64,000 bases of DNA from Acinetobacter proteolyticus (GCF_000367945.1 NZ_KB849179.1:3515470-3579469); one strand, 5' to 3'. Counted from the first letter of the stretch, positions 10,503 through 19,137 are shown. Notes: generated by a model not told the origin, from the sequence alone. Program-made: numbers and translations.

Positions 10503-10841
10503 ATGAAGATTATTTATGAGAATGAGCTTTTTTATATAGAAACCCATCATGAAATACGGGTGAATGTGGATAAAGTTGAAGAGCAAAATATTGATTTTTG
10601 GTTAACTGTGAATGGTAAGACGTTTTCTGGAAGTGCGTTTACACTCGCCAATATTCAATATTTAATGACTAAAGATAATAGAGCAGGTGAGTCTGCTTTT
10701 GGTTCCTATTTTTGGTGTGCCGATATGCTGGTTGTTAAAGAAATAACGATTGAGTGTTTAGTCAGCACGATTGAAAATATATTAAATGATGAATTTTTAA
10801 ATATAGGAAAAATTTTTACTCAAGTACCTAATTATTCTTAA
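10503..10841 (+). CDS. hypothetical protein
   Basis: A 112-residue soluble protein from the ATG at 10503; an in-frame GTG at 10494 is an alternative start, and neither has a well-spaced ribosome binding site. It is AT-richer than its neighbours and rich in Glu, Ile and Asn. It begins MKIIYENELFYIETHHEIRV and contains an aromatic, cysteine-bearing GSYFWCADMLVV. I do not recognise the family; size and style recall small immunity-type proteins, but no toxin gene is nearby, so no function is proposed. Confidence 0.55.
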   Translation: MKIIYENELFYIETHHEIRVNVDKVEEQNIDFWLTVNGKTFSGSAFTLANIQYLMTKDNRAGESAFGSYFWCADMLVVKEITIECLVSTIENILNDEFLNIGKIFTQVPNYS

Positions 10842-10911
10842 TCTTTTGTTTTTACTGTGGCTTGGATACAAATATAAAGGGTGATGAAATTGAAAAAACC
10901 AATTAAAAAAG

Positions 10912-10939
10912 GTGACTTTTAAAATTATTCTGCTATAAT
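10912..10939 (+). promoter_or_regulatory. extended -10 promoter of the helicase gene
   Basis: TGCTATAAT (10931-10939) is a perfect extended -10 box; GTGACT at 10912-10917 is a weak -35 hexamer 16 bases upstream. It is followed by about 270 bases of untranslated leader. Confidence 0.7.
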
Positions 10940-11214
10940 CCGCCCACGCACTTAAATTCCAGTTCATTACCTGAACATTCAGTTCTATTCATATTAGCGC
11001 ACGCTGTCCATAGAGAGGACCACATCTTGCGCCCAAATCGCTTAGCGATTCTTCAGGTTGAGGCAGTAATCAAGCGTGCGTTTAGTCCACATCGTCGTTA
11101 TTCGGATTGCCGCTGAATTTCATCTATTTTCAGCTTGAGTCGCTTTGCCGCTTGTTGCCGATGTCTATTTTTTGTATTTATTAAAATGGAGCACCCACAA
11201 GGGTGAAACTCTCT
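10940..11214 (+). promoter_or_regulatory. long structured 5' leader of the DEAD-box helicase mRNA
   Basis: No open frame of note. An 8-bp outer stem (CGCACGCT 10998-11005 with AGCGTGCG 11073-11080) encloses two hairpins: GTCC/GGAC at 11006-11020 and AATCGC/GCGATT at 11036-11050, so it could fold as a three-way junction. A third hairpin, GCTGAA/TTCAGC, lies at 11112-11134. CACCC (11192-11196) pairs with GGGTG (11201-11205), which covers the likely Shine-Dalgarno sequence. Pairings were found by eye; a regulatory role is inferred. Confidence 0.6.
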
Positions 11215-13131
11215 ATGAGCAAAACTTTTGCCGAATTTTCTTTGCACGAAACCTTACAACAAGCCCTAGAAGGTTTAGGTTTTACGACACCAACTCCTGT
11301 GCAAGAACAAGCGATTCCAGCTGCGTTAGAAGGAAAAGATTTATTGGTTTCAAGCCAGACTGGTTCTGGTAAAACAGCAGCATTCTTACTTCCTACATTA
11401 AACGCTTTAGCGGGTCAGGAAACTTTTGTGCCATTTAAAGATCGCATGAAAGCTGTGACTCAGCCAACAATTTTAGTTATTTCTCCTACACGTGAATTGG
11501 CTCAACAAGTAAGCCAAGACGCGATTGCATTTGTACGTCACATGAAAGGTGTTCGTATTGCTGCAATTATGGGTGGTATGCCTTTTGGCAAACAAATCCA
11601 ACAGCTTAAAGGTGCACAAGTAGTTGTTGCGACTCCAGGTCGTTTACTTGACCTTGTTAACCGTCGTCAATTAAAGCTTGATAAAGTTGAGTCTTTAATT
11701 GTTGATGAAGCTGACCGTATGCTTGATCTTGGCTTTGCTGAAGATTTAGAAGCGATTGGTGAATTAGCTGCAAACCGTAACCAAACGTTGATGTTCTCTG
11801 CAACTTTTGCAGATCGTATTATCCGTCTTGCTGAACGCATGATGAATGATCCACAACGTATTGCGATTGAAACTGGTCACAGCACCAACACTGATGTAAC
11901 TCAAACATTACATTGGACGGATGGTTTTGAACACAAGAAAAAATTACTTACGCATTGGTTATCTGACGAATCAGTAGATCAAGCTGTTGTATTCGCAAGC
12001 ACGCAAGAAGATACCGATATGCTTGCTGAAGAATTAGCTGAAGCGGGCCACTCTGTTGTTGCATTGCATGGTGCGATGCCACAAACCGTTCGTAACCGTC
12101 GTTTACGCAGCATCCGTGAAGGTCGTGCAAAAATCTTGGTTGCAACTGACGTAGCAGCACGTGGTTTAGACGTACCAACAATTTCTCACGTAATTAACTT
12201 CGGTTTACCGATGAAAAACGAAGACTATGTACACCGTATTGGTCGTACAGGTCGTGCGGGTCGTACAGGTCAAGCGGTGACTTTAGCAACTTACCGTGAG
12301 CGTGGCAAAATTCGTGCGTTAGAAGATTATTTAGATGCACGTTTAAATGTATCTGAAATTGAAGGTCTTGAGCCATCTCCACCTCCTGCGCGTTCAGGTC
12401 GTGATGGCGGTGGTCGTGGTCGCGGTGGTCGTGATGGCGGCGGTCGTGGTCGTGGTGGTTTCGGCGGTGGTCGTCGTTTTGAAGGTGAAGGTAGCTTCAA
12501 GCGTCGTGAAGGTGGTGATGACCGTCCACGTCGTAGCTTCGATGACAAACCTCGTGGCGAACGTCCATCATTTGGTGGTGAAGATCGTCCACGTCGCGAA
12601 TTTAATTCAGATCGTCCACGTCGTGAAGGTGGTTTTGAAGACCGTCCACGTCGCGAATTTAATTCAGATCGTCCACGCCGTGAAGGCGGTTTTGAAGACC
12701 GTCCACGTCGCGAATTTAATTCAGATCGTCCGCGCCGTGAAGGTGGTTTTGATGATCGTCCAAAGCGCAGCTTTGGTGGTGAAGACCGTCCACGTCGCGA
12801 ATTCAATTCAGATCGCCCACGCCGTGAAGGTGGTTTCAACGATAAGCCGCGTTTTGATTCGAATGATGACAACCGTGGTAACCGTGTAGATTACAAACCA
12901 CGTCGTGAAGGTAGCTTCGGTGACCGTCCAAAACGTGATTTTGGTGATCGTCCACAACGTGAAGGTGGTTTCGGCGATCGTCCAAAGCGTAGCTTCGGTG
13001 ATGACCGTCCAAAACGCAGCTTCGGCGGTGAAGATCGTCCAAAGCGTAAGTTTGGTAGCGATGATCGTCCAGCGCGCGGTACACGTGAAGAAACTTTCGG
13101 TGGTGACCGTCGTCGCAAAAACGATTTTTAA
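11215..13131 (+). CDS. DEAD-box ATP-dependent RNA helicase with RG-rich tail
   Basis: A 638-residue helicase. The catalytic core spans about residues 1-385: Q motif near TTPTPVQEQAIPA, Walker A SQTGSGKT, PTRELAQQ, TPGRLLDL, the DEAD box VDEADRML, SAT, and motif VI HRIGRTGRAGRTGQ. Residues from about 386 are a basic, glycine-rich tail with RGG-like runs and repeated DRPRRE units that should bind RNA and may promote condensation. Proteins of this kind (RhlE/CsdA-like) unwind rRNA and mRNA structure, often at low temperature. I chose the ATG at 11215, 9 bases after GGGTG; a GTG at 11203 is in frame. The exact subfamily is uncertain. Confidence 0.93.
   Translation: MSKTFAEFSLHETLQQALEGLGFTTPTPVQEQAIPAALEGKDLLVSSQTGSGKTAAFLLPTLNALAGQETFVPFKDRMKAVTQPTILVISPTRELAQQVSQDAIAFVRHMKGVRIAAIMGGMPFGKQIQQLKGAQVVVATPGRLLDLVNRRQLKLDKVESLIVDEADRMLDLGFAEDLEAIGELAANRNQTLMFSATFADRIIRLAERMMNDPQRIAIETGHSTNTDVTQTLHWTDGFEHKKKLLTHWLSDESVDQAVVFASTQEDTDMLAEELAEAGHSVVALHGAMPQTVRNRRLRSIREGRAKILVATDVAARGLDVPTISHVINFGLPMKNEDYVHRIGRTGRAGRTGQAVTLATYRERGKIRALEDYLDARLNVSEIEGLEPSPPPARSGRDGGGRGRGGRDGGGRGRGGFGGGRRFEGEGSFKRREGGDDRPRRSFDDKPRGERPSFGGEDRPRREFNSDRPRREGGFEDRPRREFNSDRPRREGGFEDRPRREFNSDRPRREGGFDDRPKRSFGGEDRPRREFNSDRPRREGGFNDKPRFDSNDDNRGNRVDYKPRREGSFGDRPKRDFGDRPQREGGFGDRPKRSFGDDRPKRSFGGEDRPKRKFGSDDRPARGTREETFGGDRRRKNDF
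12580..12837 (+). repeat. 57-bp tandem coding repeats in the helicase tail
   Basis: Three adjacent 57-base units at 12580-12636, 12637-12693 and 12694-12750, then a 30-base spacer, then a fourth copy at 12781-12837. Each encodes a 19-residue unit beginning EDRPRREFNSDRPRRE. Copies differ at only a few bases. Confidence 0.95.
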
Positions 13132-13155
13132 TCGTTAAAAACCGATAAAAACAAG

Positions 13156-13180
13156 AAGCCAGTTGAAAAACTGGCTTTTT
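13156..13180 (+). terminator. intrinsic terminator of the helicase gene
   Basis: AAGCCAGTT (13156-13164) pairs with AACTGGCTT (13169-13177), with a GAAA loop and a T run. Confidence 0.9.
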
Positions 13181-13241
13181 TATTTTGTGCTAGTCATGTA
13201 AAATTATAAAAATGTGTACTAATTCAAATTTTAAATAAGAA

Positions 13242-13454
13242 ATGAATAGGGTTAAGCAAAATAAAAGTCTTTTGAGTCAAACTTGGTCTTTCATGTGTAG
13301 TGAAGGGCTGCCGTGTCTATTTGTCATTTTGATGCTCTGTAATGGTTTGTTTTTTGCCTATGCATTATTTGATACCAATCACTCAGATTCTTTTAAGGTC
13401 AATTCCCAGCACACCACCAGCCAAACTGTTTCAAAGAACAACTACATAAATTAA
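13242..13454 (+). CDS. small single-pass membrane protein, hypothetical
   Basis: A 70-residue frame with one membrane segment at about residues 22-43 (GLPCLFVILMLCNGLFFAYA) and a polar C-terminal tail. The start ATG has only a weak AAGAA upstream. It sits between the helicase terminator and the mla operon in the same direction, with 93 bases to mlaF. I do not recognise it; it may be a real small gene or a chance frame. Confidence 0.45.
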   Translation: MNRVKQNKSLLSQTWSFMCSEGLPCLFVILMLCNGLFFAYALFDTNHSDSFKVNSQHTTSQTVSKNNYIN

Positions 13455-13547
13455 TAATCTTCATACATCGTTTATCAAAATAAAAACAAGTGTTTAATGT
13501 TTCAGTGTATAGTATGCGTGCATAAAAAGTGCAGGAATGATGCCATT

Positions 13548-14366
13548 ATGAATAACAAAGCTCCTCTCGATGCTGAAGCCTTAATTGAAGTTAAAAACTT
13601 GAGCTTTAATCGAGGAGAACGCGTCATTTATGACGATATCAGCCTCACCATTCGACGTGGTCAAATTACTGCAATTATGGGCCCATCTGGTACAGGTAAA
13701 ACAACCTTATTGCGTTTGATCGGTGGGCAATTGATCCCTGATCAGGGTGAAGTGCTGCTCGATGGCAAGAACATTGCGACCATGTCTCGCCAAGAATTAT
13801 TTGCTGCACGTGCACGTATGGGGATGTTATTTCAGAGTGGCGCATTATTTACCGATATGTCGACCTACGAAAATGTCGCTTTCCCAATTCGTGCACATAC
13901 CAAACTGCCTGAACATATCATTGCAGAATTGGTGGCTTTAAAACTGGAGTCGGTGGGTTTACGTGGCGCTGAACAGTTAATGCCGTCTGAACTGTCAGGT
14001 GGGATGAATCGTCGTGTTGCTTTGGCGCGTGCGATTGCACTTGATCCAGAATTAATTATGTATGATGAGCCTTTTGCGGGCCAAGATCCGATTGTAATGG
14101 GTGTCTTAACTCGTCTAATTCGTTCGTTAAGAGAAGCGCTCGATTTAACCACGATTATTGTCTCGCATGATGTTGATGAGACCCTGTCGATTGCTGATTA
14201 TATTTATGTGGTTGCAGAAGGCAAAATTCAGGGTGAAGGTTCACCTGAACAATTAAAAAATCACGCTTCGCCATTTGTGCGCCAGTTTTTAACAGGTTCG
14301 GTTGAGGGACCTGTCGAATATCAATTTACTCACCAAGCATATTTAGATAACGAGGTTCGTCCATGA
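13548..14366 (+). CDS. mlaF: Mla phospholipid transport ATPase MlaF
   Basis: The cytoplasmic ATPase of the MlaFEDB inner-membrane complex, which moves phospholipids between inner and outer membranes and keeps the outer leaflet asymmetric. The 272-residue product from the ATG at 13548 shows Walker A GPSGTGKTT (45-53), the signature LSGGMNRRVALARAI with the Mla-type LSGGM, and Walker B LIMYDEPFAGQDP followed by the switch His in VSHDVDE. The frame is open from 13497, but the extra 17 residues are not family-like. It overlaps mlaE by 4 bases. Confidence 0.95.
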   Translation: MNNKAPLDAEALIEVKNLSFNRGERVIYDDISLTIRRGQITAIMGPSGTGKTTLLRLIGGQLIPDQGEVLLDGKNIATMSRQELFAARARMGMLFQSGALFTDMSTYENVAFPIRAHTKLPEHIIAELVALKLESVGLRGAEQLMPSELSGGMNRRVALARAIALDPELIMYDEPFAGQDPIVMGVLTRLIRSLREALDLTTIIVSHDVDETLSIADYIYVVAEGKIQGEGSPEQLKNHASPFVRQFLTGSVEGPVEYQFTHQAYLDNEVRP

Positions 14367-15142
14367 ATACGATTGCCTGGTTAGGTAGACTCGTTATTGA
14401 GCGGATAAAGGGGATTGGTGCCGCGGCATTGATGCTCTTGCAAGTTTTGTTTTCCATGCCATCGAAAGGTGGGTTTCAGCGCTTTGTTTATCAGATGTAT
14501 CGTGTCGGGGTAATGTCCCTGCTGATTATCGCTGTTTCAGGTTTGTTTATTGGTGCAGTGCTTGGCTTACAGATGTATAGCATTCTAGTCACTTTCGGTA
14601 GTGAGGCGATGCTGGGTACGGCGATTTCATTGACACTGCTGCGCGAACTGGCGTCAGTGGTGGCAGCATTACTCTTCGCAGGCCGTGCTGGTTCAGCATT
14701 AACCGCTGAAATTGGTTCCATGAAACAAAGTGAACAACTTGCCAGTATGGAAATGATTGGTGTTGATCCACTTAGACAAATCGTGTCTCCACGTTTGTGG
14801 GCGGGGATTGTTAGCTTGCCAATGCTTACTGTGATTTTTGCAACCATTGGTATTATTGGCGGCAAAATGGTGGGTGTTGATTTCTTGGGTGCAGATGAAG
14901 GTTCATTCTGGGGAGGTATGCAAAGCAGCGTACAATTCTGGCATGACGTTTTTAACGGCACCATTATCAAAAGCATTGTATTTGCTTTAATTTGTACATG
15001 GGTAGCGGTATACCAAGGTTATGCTTGTGATCCGACGCCAGAAGGTATCGCGACCGCAATGACGAGAACGGTCGTATATTCTTCACTTTGTGTATTAGGT
15101 TTTGATTTCGTGTTGACTGCGGTCATGTTCGGAGGGATTTAA
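14363..15142 (+). CDS. mlaE: Mla phospholipid transport permease MlaE
   Basis: The 259-residue integral membrane permease of the Mla complex (MlaE/PF02405 family). It has about five membrane segments and the conserved stretch ISLTLLRELASVVAALLFAGR followed by AGSALTAEIGSMK, which contacts the ATPase. It overlaps mlaF by 4 bases and its stop codon overlaps the mlaD start, so it is tightly coupled. Confidence 0.95.
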   Translation: MNTIAWLGRLVIERIKGIGAAALMLLQVLFSMPSKGGFQRFVYQMYRVGVMSLLIIAVSGLFIGAVLGLQMYSILVTFGSEAMLGTAISLTLLRELASVVAALLFAGRAGSALTAEIGSMKQSEQLASMEMIGVDPLRQIVSPRLWAGIVSLPMLTVIFATIGIIGGKMVGVDFLGADEGSFWGGMQSSVQFWHDVFNGTIIKSIVFALICTWVAVYQGYACDPTPEGIATAMTRTVVYSSLCVLGFDFVLTAVMFGGI

Positions 15143-15816
15143 TGAAATCACGTACTAGTGAGCTGGCCGTAGGTATTTTTGTCATTATCTTCGGTATCGC
15201 TCTATTTTTTCTTGCGATGAAAGTCAGTGGTTTAGTCGGTACTAATTTACGTGATAGCTACAGCATGACAGCGCAGTTTGATAACGTAAACGGTTTAAAA
15301 GCACGTGCGAAAGTCACTATGAGTGGTGTGACCATTGGCCGTGTTGAATCGATTACCCTTGATCCTGTGACGCGTTTGGCAACAGTGAAATTTGATCTTG
15401 ATGGTAAGTTGACGAGCTTTAGCCCAGAGCAATTGAAAGAAGTGCAAAAAAATGCACTTGAAGAATTACGCTATAGCGCTGATTATCAACAAGCAGATGC
15501 TGCGAAACAAAAAGAAATGGAACAGCAACTTATCAGTAACATGACATCCATCACCAGTTTGGATGAAGATGCTTATATTATGGTTGCAACCAATGGTCTT
15601 TTGGGGGAGAAATATTTGAAAGTTGTGCCAGGTGGTGGTGTGAACTACTTAAAACGTGGTGACGTAGTTTCAAATACCCAAGGAACCATGGATTTAGAAG
15701 ATTTAATCAGTAAGTTTATTACTGGCGGTGCTGGCAAAGCCACATCAAGCTCAACTGCGACAGAAAGTTCAGCTTCGCAGCCTGCTGCTGAAGCAGAACC
15801 ATCTTTTGTTGAGTAA
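15142..15816 (+). CDS. mlaD: Mla substrate-binding MCE protein MlaD
   Basis: A 224-residue protein with an N-terminal membrane anchor (about residues 8-28) and one MCE domain (about 35-145, including YSMTAQFDNVNGLKARAKV and GLLGEKYLKVVPGG). MlaD forms a hexameric ring with a lipid-conducting pore in the periplasm. The domain carries a charged insertion of about 45 residues in the middle, which I associate with Acinetobacter MlaD. The C-terminus is Ser/Ala-rich and probably flexible. Confidence 0.94.
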   Translation: MKSRTSELAVGIFVIIFGIALFFLAMKVSGLVGTNLRDSYSMTAQFDNVNGLKARAKVTMSGVTIGRVESITLDPVTRLATVKFDLDGKLTSFSPEQLKEVQKNALEELRYSADYQQADAAKQKEMEQQLISNMTSITSLDEDAYIMVATNGLLGEKYLKVVPGGGVNYLKRGDVVSNTQGTMDLEDLISKFITGGAGKATSSSTATESSASQPAAEAEPSFVE

Positions 15817-15835
15817 TTCAGGTTAGGAGATTGAA

Positions 15836-16468
15836 GTGAATACATTATTGAAACAAACTCTAACAGCAAGCGTTTTATCAACTATGCTTGCTAGTGCAGC
15901 ATTTGCAGCACCAACAGAGACCCCACCTGATTTTGTGAAGCGTGTGGCTGATGGCTTGATTACACGTTTAAAAGCAGATAATGCAAAATTACAGAATAAT
16001 CCTGCTTTGGTTCGTACGATTATTCGTCAAAACCTTGATCCTTATGTGGATTCTCAAGCGTTTACCCGTATTGTATTGGGGACATATGCGAATAACCAGT
16101 ATACCAATGCTGCACAACGTGCACAGTTCGAGAAGAATTTCCGTGAAGTGATTATCGAGAACTATGGCGGTGCTTTCGCAAAATATACCAATGAAAGCTA
16201 CACCATGCGTCCGTTCAAATCGACCAACAGCAAAAACCCTGTGGTCACTTTAGACTTCTTGCACAATGGCGAAAAGATTCCAGTATCGTTCCAGTTAACC
16301 GACAAAGGCGATCAATGGAAAGTACGTAATATCAATGTGTCTGGTATTGACCTTGGTTTGCAATTCCGTAACCAGTTTGCGGCAACGGTTCAGCGTAATG
16401 GTGGTGACATCAATAAAGCGATTGCAACCTTTAAACCAGATGCAGACGCTGCTGTAAGCAAAAAATAA
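15836..16468 (+). CDS. mlaC: Mla periplasmic phospholipid-binding protein MlaC
   Basis: The 210-residue shuttle that carries phospholipid between the outer-membrane MlaA complex and MlaFEDB. It starts at a GTG preceded by TTAGGAGA. The signal peptide is about 24 residues, cleaved after AFA. The mature part has the Tol-tol/MlaC fold signature with QNLDPYVDSQAFTRIVLG and DQWKVRNINVSGIDLGLQFR. Confidence 0.94.
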   Translation: MNTLLKQTLTASVLSTMLASAAFAAPTETPPDFVKRVADGLITRLKADNAKLQNNPALVRTIIRQNLDPYVDSQAFTRIVLGTYANNQYTNAAQRAQFEKNFREVIIENYGGAFAKYTNESYTMRPFKSTNSKNPVVTLDFLHNGEKIPVSFQLTDKGDQWKVRNINVSGIDLGLQFRNQFAATVQRNGGDINKAIATFKPDADAAVSKK

Positions 16469-16479
16469 GTAGGTGACGG

Positions 16480-16767
16480 GTGATTCAATATATTGATCAG
16501 CAATTAATTGTGTCGAAGACAATTAATTTTGAAAATGCAGAACAGATCTATCAGGCTGGTTTAAAGCATATTCAGCAACATCAGAATTTTCCTTTGGTTG
16601 TTGATTTGGCCCAGCTTGAACAAGGCAATACTTTATCTTTGGCGGTTTTGGTGCAATGGTTGCGTCAAACCCCTGAAAATAAAGGCCTGCACTTTAAAAA
16701 TGTGTCTGAGAAGATGTTGAAAATCATCCAAGCTTGCCATTTACAAGACGATTTGAAATTGATTTGA
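16480..16767 (+). CDS. mlaB: Mla STAS-domain protein MlaB
   Basis: A 95-residue cytoplasmic STAS-domain protein that stabilises the MlaF ATPase. It starts at a GTG 11 bases after mlaC, with AGGTGACG upstream. The stretch FPLVVDLAQLEQGNTLSLAVL fits the STAS helix-strand signature. It is the last gene of the operon, followed by a terminator. Confidence 0.9.
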   Translation: MIQYIDQQLIVSKTINFENAEQIYQAGLKHIQQHQNFPLVVDLAQLEQGNTLSLAVLVQWLRQTPENKGLHFKNVSEKMLKIIQACHLQDDLKLI

Positions 16768-16788
16768 TTGATCTGGCAGAGTGGAAAA

Positions 16789-16818
16789 AGAGAGCTAAAA
16801 ATAGCTCTCTTTTTTTAT
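16789..16818 (+). terminator. intrinsic terminator of the mla operon
   Basis: AGAGAGCTA (16789-16797), AAAA loop, TAGCTCTCT (16802-16810), then a T run. Confidence 0.92.
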
Positions 16819-16820
16819 GC

Positions 16821-17366
16821 TTAGCTTTTGGGAAAAGCAGAAAATAGCGCCTCACAGCTTGGATATTTTTGATGTAACTTTGCTAAATAATAACTCTGAT
16901 CATATTCTAAAAAAACATCCAATAATTTGATGTTGGATGGAGTATTACTACAGCTTTTAACTTGTCTATCCCATGCCGTAAAGGGAGCAATTGGATGATT
17001 GATCGATATGATATTTTTCTCACAACCTAATAATGCCATAGTGCTGATCTGATAGTTATTGGGAACAGCAGAATCTGCGGGATAGGCAAGACCAATCACT
17101 AAATCATTTGCTTTTATTGTTTTGGCTGGAAAATTACTGTGCCATTGGGTAGGTTTAGGTGTCAATAACTTGGTGAGAAAATGCTGAAATACAAAGCGAA
17201 CATGCTGAAATTCAAATTGATTTTGAGTGTTAGAAGACTGCTTTGGTATAGATTGGACACGTGCTATAAACACATCTTTGGGAGAGTGTGGTGCGCATGC
17301 AAAAGCTGTTGAGATTGAAAGGATTATGTTGAAAAAAAGACATAATCCTTTTCTGTTTAGATCCAT
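16821..17366 (-). CDS. exported protein of unknown function
   Basis: From the ATG at 17366 (181 residues) the N-terminus MDLNRKGLCLFFNIILSISTAFAC is a signal peptide ending before a Cys-Ala-Pro; the longer frame up to 17432 would bury this signal inside, so I reject it. The start lies within the last 10 bases of corA, suggesting coupling to it. Several cysteines (for example in LLGCEKN and VKSCSN) suggest disulfides in the periplasm. The family is not recognised. Confidence 0.65.
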   Translation of the reverse strand: MDLNRKGLCLFFNIILSISTAFACAPHSPKDVFIARVQSIPKQSSNTQNQFEFQHVRFVFQHFLTKLLTPKPTQWHSNFPAKTIKANDLVIGLAYPADSAVPNNYQISTMALLGCEKNIISINHPIAPFTAWDRQVKSCSNTPSNIKLLDVFLEYDQSYYLAKLHQKYPSCEALFSAFPKS

Positions 17367-18370
17367 TTTTTCCAACGGAAGTAAAACATTGGCAAGACGA
17401 GGAAGGCCATCAGAATACCAATCACAATCCAAAAACTGAGGCTGCCATGCGCAAAGGGCAGTACATCGGTGTTCATCCCATAAATACTCGCAATCAACAT
17501 CGGTGGCGCAAGCATACTCGGTAAAATCGAGAATCGACGAATCGTGTCATTCTGTTCGGTATTAATGAATCCAGAGGTGGTATCCAGTAAGAATCGTACT
17601 TTTTGGAACAAGAATGCATCATGTTCGACCAGTGAGCGAACATCTTCACTCAACTCACGAATGTCGGCATCATAAATGTGACTACCTAATGCACGTGGAC
17701 GCGCTAAAAAGGTCAATACACGGCGTAAATCAATTAAACACAGCTGTGCCTTTCCCAGCATATCTTCTTGCTGGGCTAAGCGGGTAATCATGTCATCAAG
17801 GTCTAAAATTTTCTCGCGATGATGGTTATTCAGGACTTCCGTGGAATATCGTTCCAAGTCCTTGTGGATATCTTCCAAGATATCCGCAAGTTCATCCAGT
17901 TTCGCTTCAAGTAAGCCGAGCAAGATCCATGTGGGATCTTTATAATCCATATCATAGTCATTACGACGTGCACGGGCACGAAAGGCACGAAAGGCGACCA
18001 ACTTTTCACCACGCATGGTAAATAAGCGATCTTTATGCAAAATAAATGCAACCGTTTGTACCATGGCTAACATGGGCAAGGAGTCGTCAGTATCACCATC
18101 GACTTGAAAGTTTTTATTCTTTGTTAAAAAATAGGTACTGATATGCAAAATTCCATCATCATCACGGTAAAATCGTGCTGATGAGGAAATGTCTTCAAGC
18201 GATTTTAGGGTCGGTAAGTTTCGGTCATACGCATCCAGAACCCATTGTTGTTCTTCTTGGGACGGGGCGATGAGATCAATCCAGACCAGTTCGGGGTGGA
18301 GATCGAAACCTCCGTTGATGGTTGCATCTTCTAGACTACCGCGCTCTGTGGCATAAAAGGCTTCAAGCAT
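17357..18370 (-). CDS. corA: CorA-type magnesium/cobalt transporter
   Basis: A 337-residue CorA family channel. The long N-terminal domain is cytoplasmic and helical; the two membrane segments are at the very C-terminus, and the selectivity loop YGMNTDV (residues 297-303) lies between them. It imports Mg2+ down the membrane potential as a pentamer. A perfect 8-bp hairpin lies in its 5' leader at 18401-18421. It is divergent from the LOG-family gene. Confidence 0.94.
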   Translation of the reverse strand: MLEAFYATERGSLEDATINGGFDLHPELVWIDLIAPSQEEQQWVLDAYDRNLPTLKSLEDISSSARFYRDDDGILHISTYFLTKNKNFQVDGDTDDSLPMLAMVQTVAFILHKDRLFTMRGEKLVAFRAFRARARRNDYDMDYKDPTWILLGLLEAKLDELADILEDIHKDLERYSTEVLNNHHREKILDLDDMITRLAQQEDMLGKAQLCLIDLRRVLTFLARPRALGSHIYDADIRELSEDVRSLVEHDAFLFQKVRFLLDTTSGFINTEQNDTIRRFSILPSMLAPPMLIASIYGMNTDVLPFAHGSLSFWIVIGILMAFLVLPMFYFRWKKWI

Positions 18371-18400
18371 GTCTTTTTTCCTCGCGCAGTCGATATCATG

Positions 18401-18421
18401 TTTTCGGTCATTTACCGAAAA
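18401..18421. promoter_or_regulatory. perfect inverted repeat in the corA leader
   Basis: TTTTCGGT (18401-18408) and ACCGAAAA (18414-18421) flank a 5-base loop, 30 bases before the corA start and in the region shared with the divergent LOG gene. It could be an RNA hairpin or a protein-binding site; there is no T run suitable for termination of a known transcript. Confidence 0.5.
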
Positions 18422-18542
18422 GCAGCGTGTATTTTAGACAAGGATGAAACGAAAAACACTTGCCTAAACGTTATTTTCTCAAAAATCTTGTTACATAGCC
18501 TACTTTATCAGCATGACAGTTATATAAAACGGTTTTAATTGT

Positions 18543-19127
18543 ATGAATTCTATATGTGTTTTCTGTGGTTCTTCTCTCGGCAATGACCCTATTTATCAGC
18601 AAATGGCAGAGGCTACAGGGCGGGCGATTGCAGCACAGGGTCAAAGCTTGATCTATGGTGGTGGCCGTTCCGGCTTAATGGGTGTTGTCGCCAATAGTGC
18701 GTTACAGGCGGGAGGCCGAGTGATTGGGGTAATTCCCCATGCTTTGGTTGATCGAGAGCTGGCGCATACAGGCCTGAGCGAATTGCATATTGTCAATAAT
18801 ATGCATGAACGTAAAACCAAAATGGCTGAGTTGTCCGATGCCTTTGTGGCCTTGCCTGGTGGTGCAGGCACACTGGAAGAAATTTTTGAGCAATGGACTT
18901 GGAGTCAGTTGGGAATTCATCAGAAACCATGTGCATTTTTAAATGTTGAAGGCTTTTACGATGATCTGCTTAAAATGCTGCAAGGCTCTGTTGAGCGTGG
19001 TTTTAGTCAGGAACGTTTTGTCGATAAATTAATTGTCGCAGAGCAGATTGAGGATATTTTAGCTGCGTTTTCGGTTTATCAACCTGTGACACCGAAATGG
19101 ATGTCAACCGCCGAAATTCAAGCCTAA
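18543..19127 (+). CDS. LOG-family protein (TIGR00730, cytokinin-type riboside monophosphate phosphoribohydrolase)
   Basis: A 194-residue Rossmann-fold protein. The hallmark PGGAGTLEEIFEQWTWSQLG is present, as are the N-terminal VFCGSS and YGGGRSGLMG. The family hydrolyses nucleoside 5'-monophosphates to base and ribose 5-phosphate and was long misnamed lysine decarboxylase. Its physiological substrate in bacteria like this is not settled. It is followed after 10 bases by the NUDIX gene, probably one operon. Confidence 0.92.
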   Translation: MNSICVFCGSSLGNDPIYQQMAEATGRAIAAQGQSLIYGGGRSGLMGVVANSALQAGGRVIGVIPHALVDRELAHTGLSELHIVNNMHERKTKMAELSDAFVALPGGAGTLEEIFEQWTWSQLGIHQKPCAFLNVEGFYDDLLKMLQGSVERGFSQERFVDKLIVAEQIEDILAAFSVYQPVTPKWMSTAEIQA

Positions 19128-19137
19128 GGAGCGATTT

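Noticed and set aside
12580-12837. CRISPR-like array
   Set aside because: The repeats are adjacent, in frame and encode protein; there are no unique spacers.
12327-13138. Long Arg/Ser/Pro-rich or Val-rich frames on both strands over the helicase tail
   Set aside because: They are shadows of the repetitive RG-rich coding sequence; composition is explained by the real frame and there are no ribosome binding sites.
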